Source: Xanthomonas cannabis pv. cannabis
Lineage (GTDB): Bacteria; Pseudomonadota; Gammaproteobacteria; Xanthomonadales; Xanthomonadaceae
DNA length: 35,613 nucleotides
Reading direction: 5' to 3'
NCBI RefSeq assembly: GCF_000802365.1
Contig: NZ_JSZE01000054.1
Coordinates: forward strand, 1-35,613
Shown here piece after piece: positions 8,083-14,399 of the stretch (the first letter of the stretch is position 1; each line of letters opens with the position of its first letter). Made by a program: the position numbers and the translations under genes. A model generated the notes under the pieces. It searched no databases. It was given only the letters and a program-made list of their open reading frames with translations, and had not been told where the DNA came from.

Positions 8083-8741
8083 AGACCACCCTGCTCTCTG
8101 CCATTCTGGCCTCGACCCTGCTGGTGTGCGCACCGGCCACCGTGCTGGCGCAGCCGGCCGCCGCCAGTGCGCCTGCGCAGGGCGCGGCCACCAAGACCGT
8201 CATCGACAGCAGCACCCGCATCCTGGGCACGCTGGAACAGCGCCGCGCCGAGTTCCGTAGCAACCCGGCCGCGCTGCGTCAGTACATCGATGGCGAATTG
8301 AATAAGGCCTTCGACCGCGACTACGCCGCGCGCCTGGTGCTGGGCGTGCATGGCCGTGGCGCCTCCGATGCCGACATCAAGCTGTTCGCCGATGCGATGG
8401 CCGACAACCTGATGCAGCGCTACGGCACTGCCCTGCTCAACTTCGAAGGCAAGCCGACCTTCCGTGCCAAGTCGGAAAGCGCGCTGCCGGGCAACCGCGG
8501 CGTCAAGGTGTCTACCGACCTGCTGCGCGCCGGCAACGACCCGACCCCGGTCGACTACCTGATGCGTAACGTGGGCGGCCAGTGGAAGATCTTCGACGTG
8601 ATGATCGAAGGCATTTCCTATGTGCAGACCTTCAAGGGCCAGTTCGACGGTCCGCTGCGCGAAAAGGGTATTGCCAAGGTCGCCGCCGACCTGCGCAGCG
8701 GCAGCCTGCAGGTCGGTGCGGCACCGGCCAATGGCAAGTAA
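8079..8741 (+). CDS. mlaC: MlaC, periplasmic phospholipid carrier
   Basis: This 220-aa precursor has a classical signal peptide (MKTTLLSAILASTLLVCAPATVLAQ, cleavage near 25). It belongs to the MlaC/Ttg2D family: FNKAFDRDYAARLVLG-like and MRNVGGQWKIFDVMIEGISYVQTFKGQF blocks are present. MlaC shuttles a phospholipid between the outer-membrane MlaA site and MlaFEDB. The start overlaps the end of mlaD by 4 nt, and the mlaB start lies inside its last codons. Both indicate translational coupling. Confidence 0.95.
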   Translation: MKTTLLSAILASTLLVCAPATVLAQPAAASAPAQGAATKTVIDSSTRILGTLEQRRAEFRSNPAALRQYIDGELNKAFDRDYAARLVLGVHGRGASDADIKLFADAMADNLMQRYGTALLNFEGKPTFRAKSESALPGNRGVKVSTDLLRAGNDPTPVDYLMRNVGGQWKIFDVMIEGISYVQTFKGQFDGPLREKGIAKVAADLRSGSLQVGAAPANGK

Positions 8742-9024
8742 CAACTCCGTGCAACGCAACGGCGACACGCTGGTGGTCACCGGCGTGCTCGACCGTGCCG
8801 CGGTCACCGCGGCCTGGCCGCAGGCGGCCGCACAGCTCGATGGCGTACGCACACTGGACCTGTCGGGTGTGCAACGCCTGGACAGCGCCGGCGTGGCGAT
8901 GCTGGCCGAACTGGCCGCGCGCGTGCGCGGCACCGGCACTGCGGCAGTGGTGGGCGAGGCGTCCGGTCTGGACGAATTGCGCGCTGCCTACCGCTTGTCT
9001 CCCACCCTCGAATTTCAGGCCTGA
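8731..9024 (+). CDS. mlaB: MlaB, STAS-domain subunit
   Basis: This 97-aa STAS protein is the small cytoplasmic partner that stabilises and activates MlaF. The core is VRTLDLSGVQRLDSAGVAMLAELAARVRG, with the conserved DSAG loop. The chosen start, ATG 8731, lies 11 nt inside mlaC and begins MASNNSVQRNGD; a GTG at 8749 is an alternative. Upstream extension would cover mlaC in another frame and is not credible. Length fits the family. Confidence 0.92.
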   Translation: MASNNSVQRNGDTLVVTGVLDRAAVTAAWPQAAAQLDGVRTLDLSGVQRLDSAGVAMLAELAARVRGTGTAAVVGEASGLDELRAAYRLSPTLEFQA

Positions 9025-9034
9025 GCGCCACGCC

Positions 9035-10027
9035 ATGACCCAGTTCCGCACTCTTTCCCTGTTGGCCTGCCTGTCGCTGCTTGGCGCCTGTGCCAGCCAG
9101 GCGCCCAAGTCTGCCCCGCCACCAGCCAGCGCCGACACCGCGCCCGACACGTTGCCAGCCACGGTGGCGGCGGCGCCAGCCGAACAGACCGGCGCTGCGG
9201 GCGATGCCGGCGCGGACGCGTCCGGCGCGCCCACCTCGGCCGAGGACGACTTCAACGCCCTGTACGGCACCACCACGCCACAGGCAGGCGCCAGTGGCGC
9301 ACCCGCCCAGCCGGGCGCGGCGCCAGCGTACGACCCGTGGGAGCGCTACAACCGCGGCATGCACCGCTTCAACCTGGCGGTGGACCGCGGCGTGGCACGG
9401 CCGTTGGCGACCGCCTACACCAAGGTGGTGCCGAGTCCGGCGCGGCTGGGCGTGACCAACTTCTTCGACAACCTCGGCACGCCGCTGACCATGGTCAACC
9501 AGCTGCTGCAGGGCCACCCGGTGTATGCGGCGCAGTCGCTGGGCCGGTTCGTGATGAATACCACCCTGGGTATCGCCGGGCTGTTCGACCCGGCCAGCGC
9601 GGCGGGCATCCCGCGCCGCAGCGAAGACTTCGGTCAGACGTTGGGCGTGTGGGGCTGGCGTAACTCGCGCTACTTCGAGCTGCCGCTGTTCGGGCCGCGC
9701 ACGGTGCGTGACACCTTCGGCCTGGGTGGCGACATCCCGCTGTCGTGGGTGCGCCAGGTCGACGACGGCGGTGCGCGTTTCGCGCTGCAGGGCCTGCAAC
9801 TGGTGGACACGCGCGCGCAGCTGATGTCGCTGGACTCGCTACGCGACCAAGCGCCCGACGAGTACGCCCTGACCCGCGATGCCTGGATGCAGCGCCGTAA
9901 TTACCAGATCACCCGCGACCTGCGCAGCCACCGCGAACAGAACAACGAGCTGCCGGAGTATCTGCGCGAAGACAAGGACGACACGGTGCCGGTGGATGCG
10001 ATGCCGATTCCCAGCTGGGTGCGTTGA
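9035..10027 (+). CDS. mlaA: MlaA (VacJ), outer-membrane lipoprotein of the Mla system
   Basis: This 330-aa lipoprotein has a lipobox LLGAC with lipidated C19. A low-complexity Ala/Pro-rich linker of about 80 residues follows, longer than in E. coli VacJ. The MlaA domain starts at DPWERYNRGMHRFNLAVDRG and includes FFDNLGTPLTMVNQLLQG and EDFGQTLGVWGW. MlaA removes mislocalised phospholipid from the outer leaflet and passes it to MlaC. It lies 10 nt after mlaB, so this operon encodes all six parts; in E. coli mlaA is unlinked. The transcript ends at a strong terminator 28 nt after the stop. Confidence 0.96.
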   Translation: MTQFRTLSLLACLSLLGACASQAPKSAPPPASADTAPDTLPATVAAAPAEQTGAAGDAGADASGAPTSAEDDFNALYGTTTPQAGASGAPAQPGAAPAYDPWERYNRGMHRFNLAVDRGVARPLATAYTKVVPSPARLGVTNFFDNLGTPLTMVNQLLQGHPVYAAQSLGRFVMNTTLGIAGLFDPASAAGIPRRSEDFGQTLGVWGWRNSRYFELPLFGPRTVRDTFGLGGDIPLSWVRQVDDGGARFALQGLQLVDTRAQLMSLDSLRDQAPDEYALTRDAWMQRRNYQITRDLRSHREQNNELPEYLREDKDDTVPVDAMPIPSWVR

Positions 10028-10054
10028 CCGGCCCGCCAGGCGTGAACAGAAAAA

Positions 10055-10078
10055 CCCGGGAGCGATCCCGGGTTTTTT
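10055..10078 (+). terminator. Intrinsic terminator of the mla operon
   Basis: A perfect 7-bp stem CCCGGGA / TCCCGGG with a GCGA tetraloop is followed directly by six T (10073-10078) and preceded by an A-run. It sits 28 nt after the mlaA stop. Confidence 0.93.
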
Positions 10079-10378
10079 CTGGGCAGCGCAATGTGGTTGT
10101 CGCAGCTGCCTGCGTGGACGGCGCACATGTCTGCAGATGCCGGTTTGCTCCGGGCTCGCCCACACCGTCTGCGCCTGATGACGCCCACCTGCCGGAGATC
10201 AGCAGCGACACCGTGCGATGCCGGCAGGGCGCACGTGCGGCTGCGGCTCAAGGTCGGCGGCTATGACCAGCTCTCGGCCTTGCTCGCTAAGCTGGACGCT
10301 TTCCCCGGCATCGATGGAATGGCATGCAGGCGCGGGCGCAGGACCTATCGTCGGGCGCCTGGGTCACGTGTCCGGTGG
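10079..10378. other. Gene-free stretch between mla terminator and DUF1311-type gene
   Basis: These 300 nt lie between convergent transcription units. Short open frames exist on both strands but lack ribosome sites and recognisable residue patterns. I see no hairpin followed by a T-run for the leftward gene, no repeat and no RNA gene. Confidence 0.5.
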
Positions 10379-10789
10379 TCACTCCGGTTCGGGCAGCAAT
10401 GGCGGGGTGCGATCTTCGTAGGTGAGATAGCTCTGCCACAGATCATGTGCGCGCTGGTCGTTGAGGTCGACGGCGCAGCGGGCCGCCTTGGCCGTTCCGA
10501 CCGTTGCAGCCGTCCAGCGCTGTCGTATGTTGCTGCAGTGAAGCGTCTTGTAGCTCGTCCAGGCCGCCTGCGCGTTGTCGAACGCCTCGCCCGACACCCC
10601 CAGCGTGACCACGGCCCGGGTGCGCGCGGCCGCCAGATACGCGGCCAGGCGTTGCTGCGATCGGCTCACTTCTGCCGACCAGCATTTATTGCTGTCCGTG
10701 GTCGTTTCGAGATCGTGGCAACGCTCCGTCGCATGCGATGGCGCGCTGAAAAGCAGCACGAGAAATATCCAGCCGGATCGCATCGTCAT
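10379..10789 (-). CDS. Secreted DUF1311 / LprI-like protein
   Basis: This 136-aa protein starts at ATG 10789 (AGGTG 5 nt upstream) and opens with a signal peptide (MTMRSGWIFLVLLFSAPSHA). A longer start at 10822 would put charged residues before the signal. The mature part has four Cys (RCHDLE, NKCWSAE, LHCSNIR, ARCAVDL), a helical QQRLAAYLAAAR stretch and AQAAWTSYKTLHCSN. These match the lysozyme-inhibitor LprI/DUF1311 pattern, in which two disulphides hold a helical bundle. Periplasmic location is well supported; inhibitor activity is only a family guess. Confidence 0.75.
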   Translation of the reverse strand: MTMRSGWIFLVLLFSAPSHATERCHDLETTTDSNKCWSAEVSRSQQRLAAYLAAARTRAVVTLGVSGEAFDNAQAAWTSYKTLHCSNIRQRWTAATVGTAKAARCAVDLNDQRAHDLWQSYLTYEDRTPPLLPEPE

Positions 10790-11197
10790 GTGCACCTGAT
10801 TGGTAGCTTGGTCGATGATCAAGCCGGATCATGGGATCGGTTGATCGTGCGTCGCGCGCGGGTAGCGGGTCGGCGACGGCGGCTGCGCGCTGTCTGTCGG
10901 CTCCCGCGTCGTTGCGGTGGTTGCCAGGGCAGATGCGATGGCAGTGCCTGAAACGTCTTGCCGCATGGCGGTGGAGATACGCCGCGATGTTCGGCGACAG
11001 TGTGTGTCGAGCGTGCGGCCTGGTCGGCCTTCCGCCGTACCGTCCTTCCCCCTCTCCCTGACGGGAGAGAGGGGAGCGCCGGCCCCTGATCGTGCGCTGC
11101 AGTGTCTTGCCCATCGGGAGAGTGGCGCATGCAGCGGACGCGGTACGGGGCGCACGCAAGCTCTGCTCTCGCGCATGTCTGGGCCGGCGCGCGGGAC
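10790..11197. other. Gene-free stretch with a C/G-rich inverted repeat
   Basis: These 408 nt lie between two leftward genes. Near 11046-11074 there is CCCTCTCCC-TGAC-GGGAGAGAGGGG, an imperfect hairpin. It resembles the CCCCTCTCCC-GAG-GGGAGAGGGG end of the repeat unit at 21710-21864 and looks like a relic of it. No T-run follows on either strand, so it is not called a terminator. No convincing gene is present. Confidence 0.45.
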
Positions 11198-11746
11198 TCA
11201 GGCCGCTGCCAGCGCCGCATCCACCGCTGCACGCAGGCGTGCATCGTCGGCCGGGACATCGGGGGCGAAGCGCTCGATGACGGTGCCGTCGCGGCCGATC
11301 AGGAATTTTTCGAAGTTCCACAACACGCCGGGTGCGGGGTTGGGCGCAATGCCGTAGCCAGCGAGCTTTTCGCGCATCGGGCCATCGCCGGTGGCACTCG
11401 GGCGTGCATGGGTCAGGGCCTGATACAGCGGATGGGTGTCGCCGCCGGTGACCGCGATCTTGGCGAACATCGGGAAGGTGACGTCGTAGGTGAGCTGGCA
11501 GAACTGCGCAATCTCCGCCTCGCTGCCGGGCTCCTGGCCGTTGAAGTCGTTGGCCGGAAACGCCAGCACTTCCAGACCGGCCGCATGCTTGTCGCGATAC
11601 AGCGCTTCCAGGCCTTCGTACTGCGGGGTCAGGCCGCACTTGGAGGCGACATTGACCACCAGCAGCACCTTGCCGCGATAGTCGGCCAATGTGGCCGGCT
11701 CGCCTTCGATGCGGGTCACAGGAATGTCGTACAGCGTCTGGCTCAT
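11198..11746 (-). CDS. Glutathione peroxidase (BtuE-type, cysteine form)
   Basis: This 182-aa thiol peroxidase reduces H2O2 or organic peroxides using glutathione or, in many bacterial members, thioredoxin. ATG 11746 (MSQTLYDIP) has AGGA about 9 nt upstream; longer starts are not supported. The catalytic tetrad is visible: C37 (VASKCGLT, Cys not selenocysteine), Q71 (NGQEPG), and W143-N144 (VLWNFEKFLIG). The usual FPCNQF block reads FPANDF here, so the second Cys is Ala65. The long HPLYQALTHARPSATG insert resembles E. coli BtuE. It is divergent from the MarR gene. Confidence 0.93.
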   Translation of the reverse strand: MSQTLYDIPVTRIEGEPATLADYRGKVLLVVNVASKCGLTPQYEGLEALYRDKHAAGLEVLAFPANDFNGQEPGSEAEIAQFCQLTYDVTFPMFAKIAVTGGDTHPLYQALTHARPSATGDGPMREKLAGYGIAPNPAPGVLWNFEKFLIGRDGTVIERFAPDVPADDARLRAAVDAALAAA

Positions 11747-11826
11747 CGGGGCTGTCCTGATCTGCGGGGTAGCCAGCATAAACCGCCGCGCGCGCATGGG
11801 TGACCTGTGCTGCACCATGCCTCAAC

Positions 11827-11842
11827 ACTTGTATATGCAAGT
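11827..11842. promoter_or_regulatory. Palindromic operator candidate for the MarR regulator
   Basis: ACTTGTATATGCAAGT pairs at 7 of 8 positions around its centre and is AT-rich for this window. Length and symmetry fit a MarR-dimer site. It lies 20 bp before the marR ATG and 80 bp from the divergent glutathione peroxidase start, so it could control either or both. Binding is inferred from position and symmetry. Confidence 0.6.
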
Positions 11843-11856
11843 ATCTTGGCTACACT
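11829..11856 (+). promoter_or_regulatory. Candidate sigma70 promoter of marR, probable leaderless start
   Basis: TTGTAT (11829-11834), a 16-nt spacer and TACACT (11851-11856) fit -35 and -10 boxes. The predicted +1 is about 7 nt on, at or next to the A of ATG 11863. No ribosome site is visible before that ATG, consistent with a leaderless mRNA. The palindrome covers the -35 box, which would allow autorepression. Confidence 0.45.
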
Positions 11857-11862
11857 CGCCGC

Positions 11863-12327
11863 ATGGCCACACCCCGCACGCCGACCGGCTGTACCAACTT
11901 CCGCCTGCGCAGCGTGTCGCGGATGGTGACGCGCCATTACGCGACGTATCTGAGTGCGAGCGGCCTGAAGGCGACGCAGTATTCGCTGCTATCGCATCTG
12001 CTCATGCTGAGCCCGATCCGGCCGGTCGACCTGGCGCGCAAGATGGGCCTGGATGCGTCCACGCTCACACGCAATCTCAAGCCGCTGATGCTGGCCGGAC
12101 TGGTGCAACAGGCCGACGGCCCCGATGCGCGCAGCCGCTTGATCACGCTCACCGCCGCCGGCCGTCGCCGGCATGCCCAGGCCCGCACGCAGTGGCAGAA
12201 GGCGCAATCCAGCCTCACCGCGCTGCTGGGCAGCGAGCACGTGCTCGCCCTGCATGGCCTGCTCGACGACACCCTGGCCACGCTGCAACAGGCCGGGCTT
12301 GCCGATACCGACGCCTCTCCCGAGTAA
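11863..12327 (+). CDS. MarR-family transcriptional regulator
   Basis: This 154-aa winged-helix regulator starts at ATG 11863 (MATPRTPTGC). The DNA-binding part is clear: GLKATQYSLLSHL, then PIRPVDLARKMGLDASTLTRNLKPLMLAGLV (helix-turn-helix) and the wing DGPDARSRLITLTAAGRR. MarR proteins act as dimers, usually repress neighbouring export or stress genes, and release DNA on binding aromatic ligands or on oxidation. A Cys (GCTNF) near the N-terminus could be redox-active, but this is speculation. The MATE exporter begins 4 nt after the stop, so the pair is surely cotranscribed and MATE is the likely target. Confidence 0.93.
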   Translation: MATPRTPTGCTNFRLRSVSRMVTRHYATYLSASGLKATQYSLLSHLLMLSPIRPVDLARKMGLDASTLTRNLKPLMLAGLVQQADGPDARSRLITLTAAGRRRHAQARTQWQKAQSSLTALLGSEHVLALHGLLDDTLATLQQAGLADTDASPE

Positions 12328-12331
12328 TTCC

Positions 12332-13726
12332 ATGACCGCATTCGATGCCCGCACCCGCCTGCTGCTGGAGGCCCCGATCGCGCCCACGCTGGCGCGGCTG
12401 GCGGTTCCCAACGTACTGGTCATGGTCGCGCAGGCGTCGGCCGGGCTGATCGAGACCTATTTTGTCGGCAAGCTCGGCACCGATGCGCTGGCCGGCATGG
12501 CGCTGGTGTTCCCGATCGTGATGCTGATGCAGATGATGTCGTCCGGTGCGATCGGCGGCGGCATTGCCTCGTCGATCGCGCGGGCCCTGGGCGGCGGCCG
12601 GCGCGAGGATGCCAACGCGGTGGTGGTGCATGCGCTGGTGATCGCCGTGGCGTTCGGTGTGCTCTTTACGCTTGCGCTGTGGGCGGGCGGCCGCTGGCTG
12701 TATCGGCAGATGGGCGGGACAGGCGCCGCGCTCGATGCCGCGCTGACCTACTCGCACTGGATCTTCGCAGGCGCGGTGTTTGTCTGGCTGTTGAATTCGC
12801 TGGCGGCGGTGCTGCGCGGGTCCGGCAATATGGCCGTGCCGGCCAAGGTCACCGTCTACGGAGTCGTCGGATTGATCCCGCTGTCGCCGTTGCTGATCTT
12901 CGGCTGGGGGCCGATTCCGGCGCTGGGCATTGCCGGCGGTGCGCTGGCGCTGCTGCTGTACTACATCGTCGGCACACTGGTGCTGGTGGCCTATCTGCGC
13001 TCGCCGCGCAGCCTGCTGCGCCTGTCGTTTGCGGCGATCCGCCTGCGTGCAGCGGTCTTCCGCGACATCCTGCGGGTTGGCCTGATCTCGGCGATCGGGG
13101 TGATCTGCACCAATCTGGCGGTGGGCGTTGCCACCTCGTTGGCCGGGCATTTCGGCTCCGGCGCGATTGCCGGCTACGGCACTGCGTCGCGGCTGGAATA
13201 CGTGCTGATCCCGCTGGTCTTCGGCCTGGGAGCACCGATGCTGACGATGGTGGGCACCTGCATCGGTGCGGGCAAACGCGAGCGTGCACTGCGCGCGACC
13301 TGGATCGGTGCGGCCATGGCGTTTGCCATTACCGAAACCATCGGCGTTGCGGCGGCGCTGTTCCCGCGCGGCTGGCTGTCCTTGTATGGCAGCGGTGCGA
13401 CCATGCTGCAGACCGGCACGCTGTACCTGCAGACCGTAGGGCCGTTCTACGGCTTTCTGGGCATGGGTCTGGCGCTGTACTTCGCCTCGCAGGGCGCAGG
13501 AAGGCTGCTATGGCCGATCTGCACGACCGTGCTGCGCCTGCTGATCGCGGCCGGCATCGGCATCGCGGCGATCCGGCTGGGTGGCGGCCTGCACCAGGTC
13601 TACCTGGCACAGAGCGCGGCGCTGCTGGTGTATGGGCTGGGGACGGCGCTGGCCATCGCCGGTGGATCGATGTTCGGCGCCGTTGGCTGGCCGCGTCGCA
13701 CCGCGGACGTGGTGGTGGACGCATAG
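12332..13726 (+). CDS. MATE-family multidrug efflux transporter
   Basis: This 464-aa inner-membrane antiporter has about 12 hydrophobic helices. It begins MTAFDARTRLLLEAPIAPTLARLAVPNVLVMV. Family hallmarks are ASAGLIETYFVGKLGTDALAG (TM1-2), GGGIASSIARALGGGRREDAN, RGSGNMAVPAKVT in TM5-6 and GLGAPMLTMVGTCIGAGKRERA in the second repeat half. MATE proteins export cationic or aromatic drugs using Na+ or H+. The gene lies 4 nt after marR, consistent with ligand-induced export. Substrate cannot be told from sequence. Confidence 0.94.
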   Translation: MTAFDARTRLLLEAPIAPTLARLAVPNVLVMVAQASAGLIETYFVGKLGTDALAGMALVFPIVMLMQMMSSGAIGGGIASSIARALGGGRREDANAVVVHALVIAVAFGVLFTLALWAGGRWLYRQMGGTGAALDAALTYSHWIFAGAVFVWLLNSLAAVLRGSGNMAVPAKVTVYGVVGLIPLSPLLIFGWGPIPALGIAGGALALLLYYIVGTLVLVAYLRSPRSLLRLSFAAIRLRAAVFRDILRVGLISAIGVICTNLAVGVATSLAGHFGSGAIAGYGTASRLEYVLIPLVFGLGAPMLTMVGTCIGAGKRERALRATWIGAAMAFAITETIGVAAALFPRGWLSLYGSGATMLQTGTLYLQTVGPFYGFLGMGLALYFASQGAGRLLWPICTTVLRLLIAAGIGIAAIRLGGGLHQVYLAQSAALLVYGLGTALAIAGGSMFGAVGWPRRTADVVVDA

Positions 13727-13793
13727 GCCGCTGGCGCTGGTGCATGCGTTGCGGCATCTCGACGCGACGCGCGCCTGATGCTCTACCCGCGCA

Positions 13794-14174
13794 TCAGTCG
13801 ATGCACAGCGCCGCCTGACCCTTGCCGCCGATGACTTCCTGGCGGCAGCCGAAGCGGTCGCTGTCGCGCTGGCAGGTGCCGGTGGTGGCGGCACCGGTCG
13901 GCACGATGCTGGTGGCCAGGCAATCACCGCTGCAGTCGCTGTTGTCGCTGCAGGTCTTGCCGGCATCGGCATACGGCACGATGCAGCGCACCGTTTGCAT
14001 GCGGCCGACCGGACGCAGTTGGCCGCCCTTTGCGGTGCATGCTGCGGCATCGGCAGAGGCTGCGCGCGGTGTCTGCGCATCAGCTGCGGTGGTGCCCGAA
14101 CGAGATGCCGGCGTCGCGCTGCAGGCGCCCAGCAGCAGCACGCACACCGTTGCGTAGATCCATCGCGTCGCCAT
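13794..14174 (-). CDS. Small cysteine-rich lipoprotein, unknown function
   Basis: This is 126 aa from ATG 14174 (GAAGAG about 9 nt upstream). The lipoprotein signal VCVLLLGAC ends at lipidated C18. After a Thr/Ala-rich linker come eight more Cys (ACTAKG, VRCIV, KTCSDNSDCSGDCLAT, GTCQ, FGCRQ, LCID), enough for four disulphides. The TCSDNSDCSGDC segment resembles short Cys-rich loops in secreted proteins. Asp at +2 (a common inner-membrane retention signal) is absent (SATP follows), so outer-membrane sorting is likely. I do not recognise a named family. Confidence 0.75.
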   Translation of the reverse strand: MATRWIYATVCVLLLGACSATPASRSGTTAADAQTPRAASADAAACTAKGGQLRPVGRMQTVRCIVPYADAGKTCSDNSDCSGDCLATSIVPTGAATTGTCQRDSDRFGCRQEVIGGKGQAALCID

Positions 14175-14278
14175 GAGATGCTCTTCTTGACTAGGGTGCG
14201 TGCAAGCATCGCGGTGGCGATGTCTGCGCGGTGTGCTCGACATCCGGTGCAGGGGCAGGACGTGGCAGAGCTGCTGTT

Positions 14279-14346
14279 GTAGGAGCGCACTCGGGCGCGA
14301 TGAGGCGTTACCGGTAACGGCTCGTCGCGCCCAAGGGCGCTCCTAC
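14279..14346. repeat. REP-like 68-bp near-perfect hairpin (GTAG type)
   Basis: Outer arms GTAGGAGCGC (14279-14288) and GCGCTCCTAC (14337-14346) pair perfectly. Inner arms GGGCGCGATGAG (14293-14304) and CTCGTCGCGCCC (14321-14332) pair with one G-T. The centre CGTTACCGGTAACG (14306-14319) is a perfect palindrome. The 5' GTAGGAGC start is typical of REP elements mobilised by RAYT (TnpA-REP) proteins; none is encoded in this window. It sits between the 3' end of rmuC and the 5' end of the lipoprotein gene. Confidence 0.8.
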
Positions 14347-14399
14347 GGGTGGGTCGGTCATCGGGCGCTGTGCGGCCGGCCAGGCCTCCTGCTTGCTGG

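Noticed and set aside
13777-13796. TGATGC / GCATCA inverted repeat between MATE and lipoprotein genes as a terminator
   Set aside because: The stem is only 6 bp with a 9-nt loop and no T-run follows.
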